Notes under the pieces: generated by a model
Database searches by the model: none
Told to the model about the DNA's origin: nothing
The model's input: only the letters and a program-made list of their open reading frames with translations
NCBI RefSeq assembly: GCF_018687715.1
Contig: NC_056765.1
Coordinates: forward strand, 12,080,001-12,144,000
Origin: Carya illinoinensis
Taxonomy: Eukaryota; Streptophyta; Magnoliopsida; Fagales; Juglandaceae
DNA length: 64,000 bases
Direction: 5' to 3'
Made by a program: the position numbers and the translations under genes
Shown: positions 31,901 through 42,442 of the stretch, one piece after another
Position numbering within the stretch: the first letter of the stretch is position 1
Layout: every line of letters starts with the position of its first letter

Positions 31901-32586
31901 AAATCTTTAATGAAAATGAGGCTAAGGTTATCTGCAGCCTTCCTATCAGTCAATCTGGTGTGCCTGACAAACAAATATGGGGTCTTACAAAAGATGGGAT
32001 TTTTAGTGTACGAAGTGCTTATCATTTAGAGGTGAGCAGGAAAAAAAGGGAGAGTGGTGAGATGTCAGCTGGGATCAATATTGACTGGAAGGGGGTGTGG
32101 AGGTTGAATGTGTCGGGGGTAGTTAAAGTTTTTCTCTGGAAAGCTTTAAATGATAGCCTACCAACTAGATGGAATTTGTTTAAAAGGAAAGTGGTGAAAA
32201 ATCCTATTTGTCCAGTGTGTGAATCTGAGGTGGAGTCTGTCACGCATAGCTTATGGAGTTGCAAAGGGGCTATGGATGTCTGGGCAGAAAGGAAAAGCCC
32301 GGTGCAGAAGTGGGCAAGTACTGAGGTACAGTTCATGGACCTTTGGAAAAATCTATATCAGAAGTTGAATAGAGATGAGGTGGAGTGGGTGGCAGTTGTG
32401 ATGAGAGGAGTATGGCTGAGAAGGAACACCTTTCTTTTTGATAAAAAATTTGGTAGTCCTAGTGCTGTTGTTAAACAAGCTGAAGCAACTCTCGAGGAGT
32501 TTCAGCTGGCACAGAGAAGTGATCAAAAGGGGAAGGGATGTCCGGTAGAAGGAAGAAGAGTAAGGCTCCAGGTGATGAGGTGGTGA
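28936..32586 (+). CDS. LINE ORF2: endonuclease and reverse transcriptase
   Basis: A 1216-residue open frame. An exonuclease/endonuclease/phosphatase domain covers residues 1-230 (MSWNCRGLG, METK, CVAGDFNEVL and SDHLPILL carry the expected Asn, Glu, Asp and His). The reverse transcriptase covers about 440-760 with KLDISKAYDRVEW, GLRQGDPLSPYLF and the catalytic FADD near 692-695. A zf-RVT region follows at about 1025-1115 (CPVCESEVESVTHSLWSC). It would nick target DNA and copy the element RNA in place. The frame ends at 32584-32586, just before the RNase H domain, which continues in another frame. Confidence 0.9.
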   Translation: MKIMSWNCRGLGNPRTVQDLYLMVKDKQPSVVFLMETKVNGGKVESLKGRLQMDGCVVVDPIGRRGGLAMFWKYESEVELVNFSQWHISVLIKKEGRRSEWIFTGFYGHSDASKRSMSWDLLGKIRPSNQEGWCVAGDFNEVLVQAEKCGGNQRSENQMLQFREALECNSLSDLGCHGGFFTWSNRHKDNTFTKERLDRCVANNQWRLMYKEVKVEGLAGRCSDHLPILLSLLGDEGKIGRRECPFRFEASWMKEEEAEKLVRVGWNKEGLREDPIKKIQKLLMSCKGVLQGWFRRKDKERVKDIEMLTKKIQGVQEQEGPQNVEELKLLQMRVGVLLEQEDLKWKQRAKKNWYCMGDKNTKFFHACANQRRKKNLILSVLDSNVNLKIDQDGIAEAFRKHFSGVYTTAAPSKRTINICLQAVEGRVTADMNSYLQREFKRKEVVEALKMMGPLKSPDPDGYGACFYQNYWGIVGEDVCRAALQFLNGGRMDSELNHTFVALIPKLKEPKSVNDFRPISLCNVMYKVIAKVLANRLKTVLSAVISSNQSAFIPERLITDNIVAAYEVLHSMRTRQKDKMGSMALKLDISKAYDRVEWKFLQGIMQKLGFGDRWIQLIMECVSTVSYAVLTNGRPGEIIKPTRGLRQGDPLSPYLFLLCAEGLSAMLNQAERRKELRGVAVARGGTRVTHLLFADDCIIFGRASWIEWRRIRSILELYELASGQSLNKEKTTVLFSPNAKANVKMGILKELGARLILNCEKYLGLPVMVGRSRYNSFRCIKDRVWQMVNNWKNKLLSPAGKEVLLKAVIQAIPNYYMNVFRLPKKLCTEIAAVMARFWWGYKANDKRIQWKSWPAMGVSKAEGGLGFRELESFNSALLAKQCWRLLSNPRSLAAKVLKDKYYRNSDLLQAKLGYRPSLIWRSLWSSMGLLKEGLVWRVGTGHSIKIWEDKWIPTMVSHCIQTQNTVLSKEARVQELIDPSGGWKEELIREIFNENEAKVICSLPISQSGVPDKQIWGLTKDGIFSVRSAYHLEVSRKKRESGEMSAGINIDWKGVWRLNVSGVVKVFLWKALNDSLPTRWNLFKRKVVKNPICPVCESEVESVTHSLWSCKGAMDVWAERKSPVQKWASTEVQFMDLWKNLYQKLNRDEVEWVAVVMRGVWLRRNTFLFDKKFGSPSAVVKQAEATLEEFQLAQRSDQKGKGCPVEGRRVRLQVMRW

Positions 32587-33056
32587 AAGTAAACTGGGAT
32601 GCGGGAGTGAATCTGAAAGAAGAAAGAACAGGGATAGGTGTTGTGGTTAGAGATGACAAGGGAGAGGTGTTGGTGGCTTTATGCAGTTCAAAGGGAGTGT
32701 GCTGCAGTCCAATTGTAGCAGAATTACATGCACTTTGGAGAGCTATGAAATTGTGTGCAGAACTGAACTTTGAGAAGGTAATATTTGAAGGTGACTCCCT
32801 TATTGCTGTGAAGGCTGTTAACAGTGAAAAGGAGAATTGGGAGTGGTTCGGGCAAATGGTAGAAGACATGAAAGGAGTATTAAGAAATAGATCAAGATGG
32901 AGAGTACAACATATCCATAGAGAAGGCAACCAGGTTGCTCATAATCTAGCAAAAATTTCTTTGTCTATAGTTGAGGAAAGGATCTGGATGGAGAGTGTTC
33001 CACCAGAGATACAGAATCTTGTTATACAAGAAACTTTGTATACAGATCATTCATAA
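32538..33056 (+). pseudogene. LINE RNase H domain, out of frame with ORF2
   Basis: This encodes an RVT_3-type RNase H with acids in VNWDAG (D21), AELHAL (E62) and FEGDSL (D86) and the end motif HREGNQVAHNLAK. In related plant LINEs this domain is the C-terminus of ORF2. Here it overlaps ORF2 by 49 bases in another frame, so a one-base change between about 32538 and 32586 has split the two. It might be reached by frameshifting or reinitiation, but simple mutation is likelier. The domain itself is intact. Confidence 0.85.
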
Positions 33057-33102
33057 GGAATATAATAGAGATGTTCTTTTCAAAAAAAAAAAAAAAAAAA
33101 AA

Positions 33103-33120
33103 AATCAACTAATACGGATA
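33103..33120 (+). repeat. LINE target-site duplication, right copy
   Basis: Identical to 27482-27499. The first As cannot be separated from the poly-A tail. Confidence 0.9.
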
Positions 33121-33555
33121 ATAAACCAATTATAAAACAATTGTAAGGATATTATTACCCTTTCTCCATTGCCGAAGGATTGCCTCAAGAGTAACAGTAG
33201 AAACGCAACTTTATTACACCTCTCCAGCCGCTTGCACAAGAAGGGCATTTTTGTAAAAAAAAAAATAATACTTGTAATCGTGAGTGTGTAATTGTTGTAT
33301 AATTATTTTTAAAAAAATAAATAAATATAAGACTAATATAAAAAAAAAAATTAATTTTTTAATTATAAATATCACTCTTTTTACGACTATATATAATATT
33401 ACCATTTTGTAAAAAAATAATACTCTATACAAAAATATCAATCCATTTAGAATGGGATTGGAAAGAATTTGTTTAAAGAGTAACACTTATATGCAAGTTT
33501 GAGGTGTACATGTTTGTAATTTTTTGTAGAAAAATAGACTCCCCTACAACAAAGT

Positions 33556-33594
<39 letters not shown>

Positions 33595-34668
33595 TATAAC
33601 GGTATCTACTTTTTATTTTATTTTATTATATATATGTATATATATAAAGAGTCTCAGCTAGACTTGTAGTGCTATTTGAAAGTACACCGCATACTTTCAA
33701 TATAATATAATTTGATTTTTAAGATTTAAATTTTAAAATTTATTTTTTAAATTAAACTATATCATGTAGATAATGTGTAATAAAATTATTTTAAAATATA
33801 ATTATTATCCTAACATTTTCCCTTATCAATGGTCCAGTTTTCGTTAACCGCGGTTATCTATCGTTAGTTGACCAAGTATGGTAATTTTATTCTATTGACT
33901 CATCTTTATTCAACAAAGAAGATCGATTAGGTTTTTGTTCAAGGCCTGAGTCTGCATGTTTTCACCGATGGTTTAAATTTTTTAAAACAACACTTAGGTT
34001 AAATTGGTCCTCTCATTAGGACTCCGTCAGTTTCAAAATGTTGACGCTGTCGTCAAATCAAAAGATAAGACATTTTATATTATAAATATCGTGTAATTTT
34101 TTTATATTTATTTTTTTTTAAAATTATTTAATATTTACATATTTCATGATTGCTAATATCATTTTTTATTATTGACAATCAAAACAAAATGCGTAAATGG
34201 CATGCCACTTTATAATAAATAGTAAAAGGACTTTAAAAATAGTAAAGAAATCTAAAATCTAAATTTAAAACTATCGTTAATTATCCCTAAATAGTAATTT
34301 CAAAAGGTGCAAACTCCACAAATCCTAACAGTAATTTTTCCTTTGTTGAAAGGAAAATGCTATACATACTTAACAAAAACGAAAAATGTTTGTTTGCAAG
34401 CGCCTAGTACAAATGGCTTGCAACCAACCATTTAATAATTTTTTTATTTGTTTATCCCTTCCTCAATACATTTTGTTCCCATGCATTAAATGCTAAACAT
34501 ATGGATGAAAAGTGTATTGTTTTACGTGTTGACATTGTCAGCATTTTATTTTTATTTTTTAAAAAACATGTGACACAAGGACAAACTGTAAAGAAAGAGC
34601 ATCCTGCTTCTTCGTCCAAAAGCATTTTCCCCCTTCTCTCCTATCTTCTGGGTCTTCTCCCATCTCTC
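33121..34668. other. Intergenic DNA, no gene seen
   Basis: AT-rich. It contains the MITE at 33255-33415 and a (TA)n tract at about 33561-33592. No coding frame was recognised. Confidence 0.45.
33255..33415. mobile_element. MITE, CAGTCGT family, copy 4 (diverged)
   Basis: Left AATAATACTTGTAATCGTGAG; right end read inward TAATATTATATATAGTCGTAA. The internal layout matches the other copies. Confidence 0.5.
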
Positions 34669-34889
34669 AGGTTCGGTTTGATCACTAAAAATTTTTAAAT
34701 AAAAATTTTAAATTTTAAAATTAAATATTAAAATATTATATTTTAATATTATTATTATATTAAAATTTGAAAAAGTTAAAAAAAAGTTAAATTATTTATT
34801 ATATTTTATATAGAAATTTAAAAAAATTATAATGATGAGATGAAAATTTTATATTTGAGATAAAAATTTTTTAGGGCCAAATAGAACCT
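34669..34889. mobile_element. MITE with AGGTTC(T/G)(A/G)TTTG ends
   Basis: Left end AGGTTCGGTTTGATCAC; right end read inward AGGTTCTATTTGGCCC, about 12 of 16 matches. The AAATTT-rich core is like that at 920-1060. Confidence 0.6.
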
Positions 34890-35620
34890 CAGTCTCTCGA
34901 GCCCTCTCTTAGATTTTCATTTCAGCTAAAGCAAACAAAGCATGTACAACAAAATGAACAAGGTAGTTTTTCCATCTGCACCCTTGACATCAAGCATGAG
35001 AAGTGTATCAAGTTTGAACTCATGGCCATGCGATTCCCAATACTGTTACATATCTAGAAGTTTTAAAAACATCCTAATGCTTCTCAATTCTTCGCAACAA
35101 AACAAGCCTCTTAGATGGTCCAATCCCCAACAAAACAGACCTCCTCAATGGTTAAGTCCCCAACAAAAGCTCCGAAATCAAATACATTTTTCTAAGAATG
35201 GCTCCTATAAGCATAGGAAAGATAAAAAGAAAGCTGAAAATAGTTGAGTACCGAATGTCTTGTTTAGTAAAATGTTTGCTATCAATGATTCATTACCGAA
35301 TGGTTGGTCATGCACAGAAATGTTTGCTCTAGCTATTGGTGTACCGAAATTTTGAAGGTGAAGAGAAATGGGTGTAAAGAAATAAAAGAAATGGGTGTAC
35401 TAAAAATAAATAAGGAAAAAAAAAAGTAAAAGATGAGAAAAGAAGAAAGAGAAGGAGAGAGGTTACCTTTTGTCCTTTTTATTTTTCTTATTCCACATAA
35501 GTCTTACGTACAACCCGATTACCTCCCATTTGCACATCCCTCTTGTACCTAGCAAAATCGAACAAAAATGTAAGAGAAACGTAAAACACCACGTGAATAC
35601 CAATTCATTTAAAGGACATA
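34890..35620. other. Intergenic DNA, no clear gene
   Basis: A 101-codon frame at 34942-35247 has short internal repeats (NPQQNRP/SPQQ) but no recognised domain. I do not call it a gene. Confidence 0.35.
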
Positions 35621-35768
35621 AGAGCACTGGCATATGGCTCCCTATACATTCTTCTTCTCCAATTTTGGGATGCAGCTTGGGAAAACTTACATTATGTCCT
35701 CCCATCTGGTTCCTACTTTAGGGTTTATCTTTACGCGTGCTTTTCCTTTTCTATTTTTAATTATTTAT

Positions 35769-35770
<2 letters not shown>

Positions 35771-35799
<29 letters not shown>

Positions 35800-35800
35800 C
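35771..35800 (+). repeat. (CT)n microsatellite
   Basis: About 15 CT units. Confidence 0.85.
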
Positions 35801-36139
35801 TGTGTTTACTATCACTCATGCCCTAGTTGCTATCGGCTCTCTCTCGCACTCATCCATCGACGATAGCCCCTCTAACATTTTCCACTATAGGATTTCATTC
35901 TCTCACAAACTTACACACAAAGAGTCTTTGTCTCTCATGTCATCAGCTTTGAGAGAAATGTTTTCTCGATTTCATTTGTGCTCTACCATTTTGGTTATCT
36001 GTAACTCCATTGTTGAATCTTGAGGTAGATCTCGAAAACCCTAGCCAGAAGACCAAAATGGTTTTTTTGTATGCTTCTTTAGGGTTTCTACAATGGTGAT
36101 TTTTGTAAAGATTTAGGGAAAAAATTGTAAAATCAATGA

Positions 36140-37170
36140 CCAACCCATCACGTCTACTACTTGTTTGATTTGTGTTTTGTGAAATATATATGTTCTGCTA
36201 TTCAATCTAGTTTTGCCAATTCGGTGTGCGACAAATTTGACATGCTAACGCTTTCTTTCACTGTTAGTGACCAACTTATATAGATTCACTGCTTGTTTGA
36301 TTTTTGTTTTGTGAAATTTATGTGTTATGCTATACAATCTAATCTTGTCATTTTAGTGTGCTACGAAATTGACATGCTTATTTTTTCCTTTCATTGTCTG
36401 TAACCAACCCATATAGATTCACTGCTTGTTTGATTTGTATTTGGTGATATATATGCGTTCTGCTATTCAATCTAGCTTGCCATCACAATGTGCTACAAAT
36501 TTGACAAGTTTATGTTTTCTTTCATTGTTAGTGACCAAACCATCTGATTCTATTGCTTCTTTGATTTCTGTTTTGTGAAATTTATGTCTAATTTATTCAA
36601 TCTAGCTTACCATTTGATTTCTATGAAGAATTTTACATGCAACTCTAATATGTTTTGTTTCATTGTTAGTTACCTTGCCATGCTGATTGTACTGCTTGTT
36701 TGATTTGTGTTTTTTATAATTGCTGTGCAATTTATTCAATCTAGCTTGCCATTTCACTCCATGTGTAATTTAAGATGCTGATGTGCTCTGTAAAATCAGT
36801 GAGCTTGCCATTTTCTTCTACTACTCGTGAAATTTATATTTTGTATACTTTATTGGGTTTGTCATTGCTTTTGCGAGCTTGCCATTTGATTCAAGTGAGC
36901 TTTCCATTTCATTCTATGAATAATTTCTTATGCTCTATGTGCTGAAGATCACTGTCAGTGACCTTGCCATTTCAAAACACTACTTCTTTAATTTTTGTTT
37001 GGATAAATGTGCTCTAATTTTTTCAATCTAGCTTGCCATTTGATTTCATGAATAATTTCACATGCTTATTTGCTTAAGATCACCCTCAGTGACTTGCCAT
37101 TTCAAAACACTGCTGATTTTGTTTTCTATTTTGATAAATATTTTGTAATATATTCAAGTGAGCTTGCCAT
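36140..37170 (+). repeat. Degenerate tandem array, about 131-bp unit, about 8 copies
   Basis: The phrase (A)CTGCTTGTTTGATTTGTGTT recurs near 36158, 36291, 36420, 36551, 36688, 36980 and 37110, with a weaker copy near 36820. Each is followed by a TATTCAATCTAGCTTGCCATT word and a CATTGTTAGTGACC word. Spacing is mostly 129-137 bp. Similarity decays towards the right. It is non-coding. Confidence 0.8.
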
Positions 37171-38465
37171 TTTTTTCTATGAATAAGTTTGGTAAGTTTT
37201 TCTAAATTCAGAATTAAAAATTGTAAACTTTGGTAACTTTTTCTAAATTCAAAGTTAACAATTGAATGAGGAAACAATATTACAAATTTTACTTATATCT
37301 GCATCTTTGTTTTTTGTTTGGATAAGTTGACACTTGGTTTTGCTCTCCTACTATTGTATGGTTGGCTTTACTAGTTGTTGGCTTTCTGGTTCTTATTGTT
37401 ATGGCTTTGTTCTTTGCAGCTTTAATTCTTGTTATGTAGAGGTTGCCGTTGAGGCTGTACGTGTAATGTGATTAGGCTGTGATAATGGTAAAATTGAATA
37501 TGATAAATGTGTAAAATCACAACTTCTATGAATGACAGAGTAACCTGGATGGTCATTTTTTTTTTTTGTGAATGTTTCACAAAGGCAACCGTTTTGTAGC
37601 CATTCAAGCTTGTGTTATTTGTTTACCTGTGCATGAAAAAAAAAAAAACATTCTAAGCCTCTTTCCTAAATTTTTATAATTTTGTTCTGTAATTATGAGT
37701 ACCTTTATAATTTTTGTTGTTCTGCTGTGATTTTGGCATGCTGTTAGTTTTGTTGGTTTGATTACTTTGCCATAAGCGGTGTTCTGACCTTGTTAGTTTT
37801 GTTGCTTGGATTACTTTGCCATTTTGGCTATTCTACTATTCAATTCTATTGGTTGGATTAATTTCATCTCGTTTCCATTCAATTGTGTTTAAAAATCGTA
37901 ACTTTTTATTTTCAAAGTTATCTTGTGAGTTTAAAAATGCCATTTCAACCGAAAATCTTGTTTATTTTTATAAGCCCTCCAGTCATGAAATTCTTTGCTT
38001 GGTTGGATTATTTACTTCTTTGACTTGTTGAGTTGTGATACCTTCCATGCTGTGATATTTCATCCTACTTAACAATATAGATCAAGGTTGTTCAGCTATT
38101 TTGACATGCTACTTTTGTAATTTTTTCTTTTGATCCTTTTTCTTCTTTAGTTTGATTTTGGTTGTGTATCCCCCTCAGCTATGATAAAAACAAAGTTGAG
38201 TAGAAACACAAGGAATTTGTAACATACTCTATGACAGGGTAACCCAGACGGCCAATCACTACTAGCAATCGATTGTTGTAGCCATGGAGGATGTTGTCAC
38301 TCCCTATGTGTTACCATTTCTTTCTTGAGTCACTTTCTTTGGTTAATGGTTTGGGTATGTTTTTTTTTTTCTAGGGGGTAAGGGAAACTTGATTGTCGAC
38401 AATGGAAATGGGCAAACACTTCATGACAGGATAACTCAGATGACCGATGAAATATTGAAAACTGA
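37171..38465 (+). repeat. T-rich region with a motif repeated three times
   Basis: ATGACAG(A/G)GTAACC..GA.GGCCA-like words occur near 37532, 38231 and 38422. Each is followed 30-50 bp later by TTGTAGCCAT or TTGCAGTCAT. The rest is T-rich with scattered TTTGCCATTTTGGC-like words. No gene was recognised before the GRF frame. Confidence 0.5.
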
Positions 38466-39010
38466 TTGTTGCAGTCATTGAGGAAATTGCCGGCTAATCA
38501 AGGTTTTGTGAATTGTAATAAAAATATTTTGAATTTAGTTTGCATACGTAGTAGCACTAGTAATATCTCATGCTCAACAAACTATTGTCAAAATGAGTAC
38601 ATATTATGTTTTTGTGGTATTAAAGCATGTCGAAGAGCTACTCATATGGAGGATAATGAGGGGTGCCAATTTTTCGGTTGCCAAAACTATGAGGTACTTT
38701 TCAGTTTTTAGTGGTCTTATTTGCTAATATATGTTGGTAGTGTCGTGCTTATAGATTTAATACTGGTCAATTTTGCAAACTAGGCAACTTTGCAAGTTTC
38801 TGTTGGTATGATCTAGAAATACTAACATATGGCCAAAAGATAATTAACCGATTAAAAACTAAATTTCAAAAGATACAAGCATCAATGGATATCGAAACCA
38901 GTCAAAATAGACTAGAAATTTTTTCAAAGAGGCGTAAGAGAACAAGAGAAAACCAGTTTCACTATAGTAATTTCGATGTCGTGGTTATTTGTTTTAACAA
39001 TTTATTTTAG
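38466..39010 (+). CDS. GRF-type zinc-finger protein, probably two exons
   Basis: The first part (38466-38711) reads NEYILCFCGIKACRRATHME, then DNEGCQFFGCQNYE. It has the C-x-C-G-x-x-A-C and FFGC-x-NYE pattern of the plant zf-GRF domain, common in small plant proteins and in transposon-linked genes. A second coding-like stretch (about 38780-39010) reads FCWYDLE, then GQKIINRLKTKFQKIQASMD, like the W-D end of the domain followed by a helical, coiled-coil-prone tail, and stops at 39008-39010. A short intron after NYE (donor near 38694) is likely, but I could not fix an acceptor in phase, so the gene may be decayed. GRF domains bind single-stranded nucleic acid in other proteins; its role here is unknown. 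Confidence 0.5.
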
Positions 39011-39720
39011 AAATTTATGAGCAATCTTATGGCGACATGTACTAAACTTTTGGGGCATTATGGGTAGTTTCAATACTTTTAATTATAATATAGTTTTATT
39101 GTTCACACATATAATGAACTTTTGGGGCCGGTGCATAGGCAATAGTAATACTTGTCTATAGAACTTGGAAAATATTATGGACGTATATATTCTCTTTTCA
39201 TTAACTATTTCAGTTATTGAGAAAAAAATTCGTAGTTTTTGAAGTGTGTAATTTATCTTAACTTGCAAAAAAAAAAAAAGGTTTATCTATTTGTTTCCTT
39301 CAAGTGTGCCCAAAGCTTAAATCATTTCGATCACCGTTAGATTTAGGCAAAACCATAGCCTTTATTTTCATTTATCCATTACAAATAAAATACCATTAGA
39401 AAAGGAAAATATTTATTATTTGTAAAACGATAATAATTTAAAAACTATTCTCGTACCTGAGATAAAAAATCAACTTCGTGTTTAATATTTACATACAAGT
39501 TCATATTGCTCAACATAAGAAAAAAAATGTAAATGGAAGTGAGAGAAAAAAATAATAAGAAATAATAGAGAAATATTATTTTAATAGAATAGAGAAAGTA
39601 TAGGAAATGAGATGTATGAGATTTTTGAAAGATTTAGTAAAATTTAGAACAAAATTTTAAGAATGATGTATTTTAGATAAAATTTAGGGAAATTTATAGG
39701 AGATGGGATGTGAATGCTCT
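39011..39720. other. AT-rich tail of the candidate element
   Basis: No coding signal. It ends in TGTGAATGCTCT, the candidate right terminus. Confidence 0.4.
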
Positions 39721-39728
39721 AAGACATA

Positions 39729-40437
39729 GAGAAGCTAACTAACGGAAGAGTAAAATCAATGGAAAGCATAAGATTAACAAAAAAGAAAAGCAAACGGAAA
39801 ATGAAAGATAAATAGAAAAGAAAACCAAACAGAAAACGTAAGATAAACAAAAAAGAAAACCAAACGGAAAAGCAAAACATAGCATTTCCCAAAAATACAT
39901 CGCCCCCAACCAACAAGGCCACTCCAAACCCTAACTGTCATCCACGTCCAACTAGATAAAATCTGGCAATATATGGCATTGGAAACACAAAGAATCTACA
40001 ACTTTGAAGATGAATTTTAAGCATCGAATGATTTGAAATTTGGGGTTTCAATCTCCCCACCAAGTAACTTATATCCCGACAGTAATATCTTCTTTTCTCT
40101 CATGATTTAGACATTTCTTTGGATTTTTTGTTAATTTGAGAAGAATGGGTTGCCTATGATGAAGAATGGGTTGCCTATGATGCAATGACATGAAATCTGA
40201 ATCTGCCCTCGACAATAAATTTCAATGTAGTCTTGAGCAAGTCTAAAAAGGGGTTTTTGTTTGTGGGGTTTCTTTGAACTACTTTGGACAATGCTATTGT
40301 TGTTCTTGTTGGTATTGGTGATGGTTAATTTTCAATAACAATTTGAAATGGGGTTTTTATGTGTGGGTCTTCCCTCCGTCCCTTCATTTACAATACGTAT
40401 TTGGTAGTGTATTTTATGGATTTTTTTATACATTTTT
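39729..40437. other. Intergenic DNA, no gene seen
   Basis: A run of AAAACCAAACGGAAAA-like words (39760-39870) makes a low-complexity frame on the minus strand. A tandem GAAGAATGGGTTGCCTATGAT word occurs twice near 40142-40180. No gene. Confidence 0.4.
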
Positions 40438-40750
40438 TGTGATGACCCGCTTTTACGTGTTTTTTTCACTGAAGGGCTGTTTTTAATTTAATTAATATAT
40501 TGGTTTATTTATTTTAAATTATTGCGTTTTAAAATTTATTTTTATTTATTTGATGGAGTGTTTATTTTAATTAGTCGTTTTACGATTTTTAATGTCGTTT
40601 TCAGCAGATCTGTTTTGGTTTCCGGAGTGAGGATTGGACCTCATTTCTTTCCTACATCTTTTATTTTCCCTTTTTCCTTTTTTCTCTTTTTCTTTTTTTT
40701 CTTCTTTCTTTTTCTCCCTTCTTTCTTTCTCCCCCGAGCCCCCCGTGCGT

Positions 40751-40828
<78 letters not shown>

Positions 40829-42442
40829 CCTCTCCTTCACGTCGTTCGACCCATCAGCCCTGACCCACTGCCGTCCGGCCACTGTGGTCGACACCGCCCC
40901 CGCTGGTCGAATCTCCTCCAGTCGGCGCACCACCCCATCGAATCCCAGCCCCAGTCGTGCCGCTGTTTAGCCGAAAATAGCCCTTTAAGCCACACGAATT
41001 TTGCTCCGATCTGCCGCCGTCGCTCCACCTCCGGCCACCACTTCTTCACCACTTCATCACCGACTCCTTGCCGTCCTAACCCACCCATTTCCGGCCTCTA
41101 ATAGTCACCGGAACAACTCACACGAGCTAGTTTCCTTTTTGGGAAATCCGGCCTTCAACCGCCGTTTTCACCGCCACCCACGGCTAAACTTCACTTCCAC
41201 TAGCTTCATAAATATCCTTAGACCATTCCCTATCAATCTCGAGCTTTGGTTTGTCCCCGTTCAAAAGTGAGTATTTTACAACCCACGGCCACAGTGAAAT
41301 TTCACTGTTACGTTGCTTTCCTTCCACCGTTTGCAACGCTGCGTGTTTTCAAAAAATATCATATAGCGCTGTAAGTATTTTCCAAACCATACTTTTAGAT
41401 TTAAATATATTTTGCTCATTCAATAATTATTTGTTGTTGGTTGGATGATTCCGGACTGAGTCCGAGGAGTTCGGGGGTCGAATGGATGGAGGACGGAGTT
41501 GCTTGTTTTATTAATTTATGGTTGGTTGATCTTTTTGTGCATTGATATCGCAGTTACATGGTGCTTGCGCGTGCGTTTTATTTAAATTGAGAAAATCCTA
41601 TTTTATTAGCGTAAGTGGATTTTCGGGTGCGTGTGTATCACGACCCTAAGCCGGGATGAGGTATTATTCCAGTGGAGCTCCTCTGGTTACTCGGGAGCAT
41701 AATAAACTGAGTGACGTCCCCTGAGTTGTCGTTGGGCGACGACGGGAGCGGGGGCTAAAGGATGCTTGGCTACGAACGCGCCGGGCGCAGAACCGGGTAT
41801 CACTCTACGCACCGACTCTGTGGCCCTTCGCTGGCGAGGGCTAGAGGATGCTTGGCTACGAACGCGCGGGGTGCGAAACTGGGCATCACTCGTATAGGTG
41901 TCACATGCGTGGTCGTTACCAGCGATGTGGCACTGGAGCCAGGGTGTGCGGATGACCCCTAGGGGAGGTCATGGTGCATACGGTTTAATTGGTAAATGGT
42001 TTGAGTTGGATATGGGCCAAATGTGACTTTTGGCGTGATATTTGGAAAGGATTTGTTTTTGGGCCAAATGAGATTTTTGGCGTGTGTGGAAAAATATGAT
42101 TTTATAGGTTTTGCACATTGGCATCACTTCATGCATATTGTTTGAGTTCTATATGTTTTTATCTGGTGGTGTTTGGATTTTACTTACCTGCGGCACCATT
42201 TTTGGTACCATGAATTTTGGTGCAGAGATCAAGGATGAGGAGGAGGAGGCTGAGCCCGAGGACGCGGCTCCACCGGGGTGCTGAAGTTTATGCTTTGTAT
42301 TTAGTTTAAAATTATGTTTGTGTCTTGTAATATTTATTTATGTATGTTTTGAACAACTTTCTATTAAACAAGAAAAATTCTGGTACTTAGTTATTAACTT
42401 ACTTTTCGCTGCGTATTTCTCGTGCACATTCGTCGCTTATAT
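40438..42442 (+). repeat. Ty3/gypsy LTR, plus orientation, 3' end missing (LTR A)
   Basis: Starts TGTGATGACCCGCTTTTACG and is homologous, in inverse orientation, to 42443-44662. Shared blocks include TTTTAATCGTCGTTTT-like sequence, CGGAGTGAGGATTGGA, CTACGAACGCGC, GTGACGTCCCCTGAG and CTGCGGCACCATTTTTGGTA. It stops about 150 bp before the expected LTR end, where the inverted LTR begins. No internal region is attached, so it is a solo or truncated LTR. Confidence 0.8.
40754..40825 (+). repeat. (CT)n microsatellite inside LTR A
   Basis: About 35 CT units. Long Ser-Leu/Arg-Glu frames here are artefacts. Confidence 0.9.

Larger units (their letters stand above)
27500..33102 (+). mobile_element. 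Full-length LINE (plant L1-type)
   Basis: About 5.6 kb with two ORFs and a 3' poly-A tail (about 22 A). It is flanked by an 18-bp perfect target duplication, AATCAACTAATACGGATA, at 27482-27499 and 33103-33120. Domain order is DUF4283 plus CCHC (ORF1), then endonuclease, reverse transcriptase, zf-RVT and RNase H (ORF2 region). The perfect duplication, long tail and largely intact ORFs indicate a rather recent insertion. The 5' UTR is about 150 bp and the 3' UTR only about 24 bp. Confidence 0.94.
35621..39720. mobile_element. Candidate 4.1-kb terminal-inverted-repeat element
   Basis: Left end AGAGCACTGGCATATGGCTC; right end read inward AGAGCATTCACATCCCATCT, with about 19 of 31 matches over a longer stretch. 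Flanking 8-mers AGGACATA (35613-35620) and AAGACATA (39721-39728) match at 7 of 8. This fits a hAT-like unit. Inside are a CT microsatellite, a ~131-bp tandem array, a thrice-repeated motif and a GRF zinc-finger gene, but no visible transposase. The right end could instead belong to a separate short MITE, so the full span is tentative. Confidence 0.45.

Noticed and set aside
36140..37170. CRISPR-like array
   Set aside because: The units are long and degenerate with no short identical repeats or unique spacers, and the DNA is eukaryotic.
40634..41101. 155-codon plus-strand frame
   Set aside because: Formed by the (CT)n tract within a gypsy LTR; the same region in the other LTRs is not conserved as protein.
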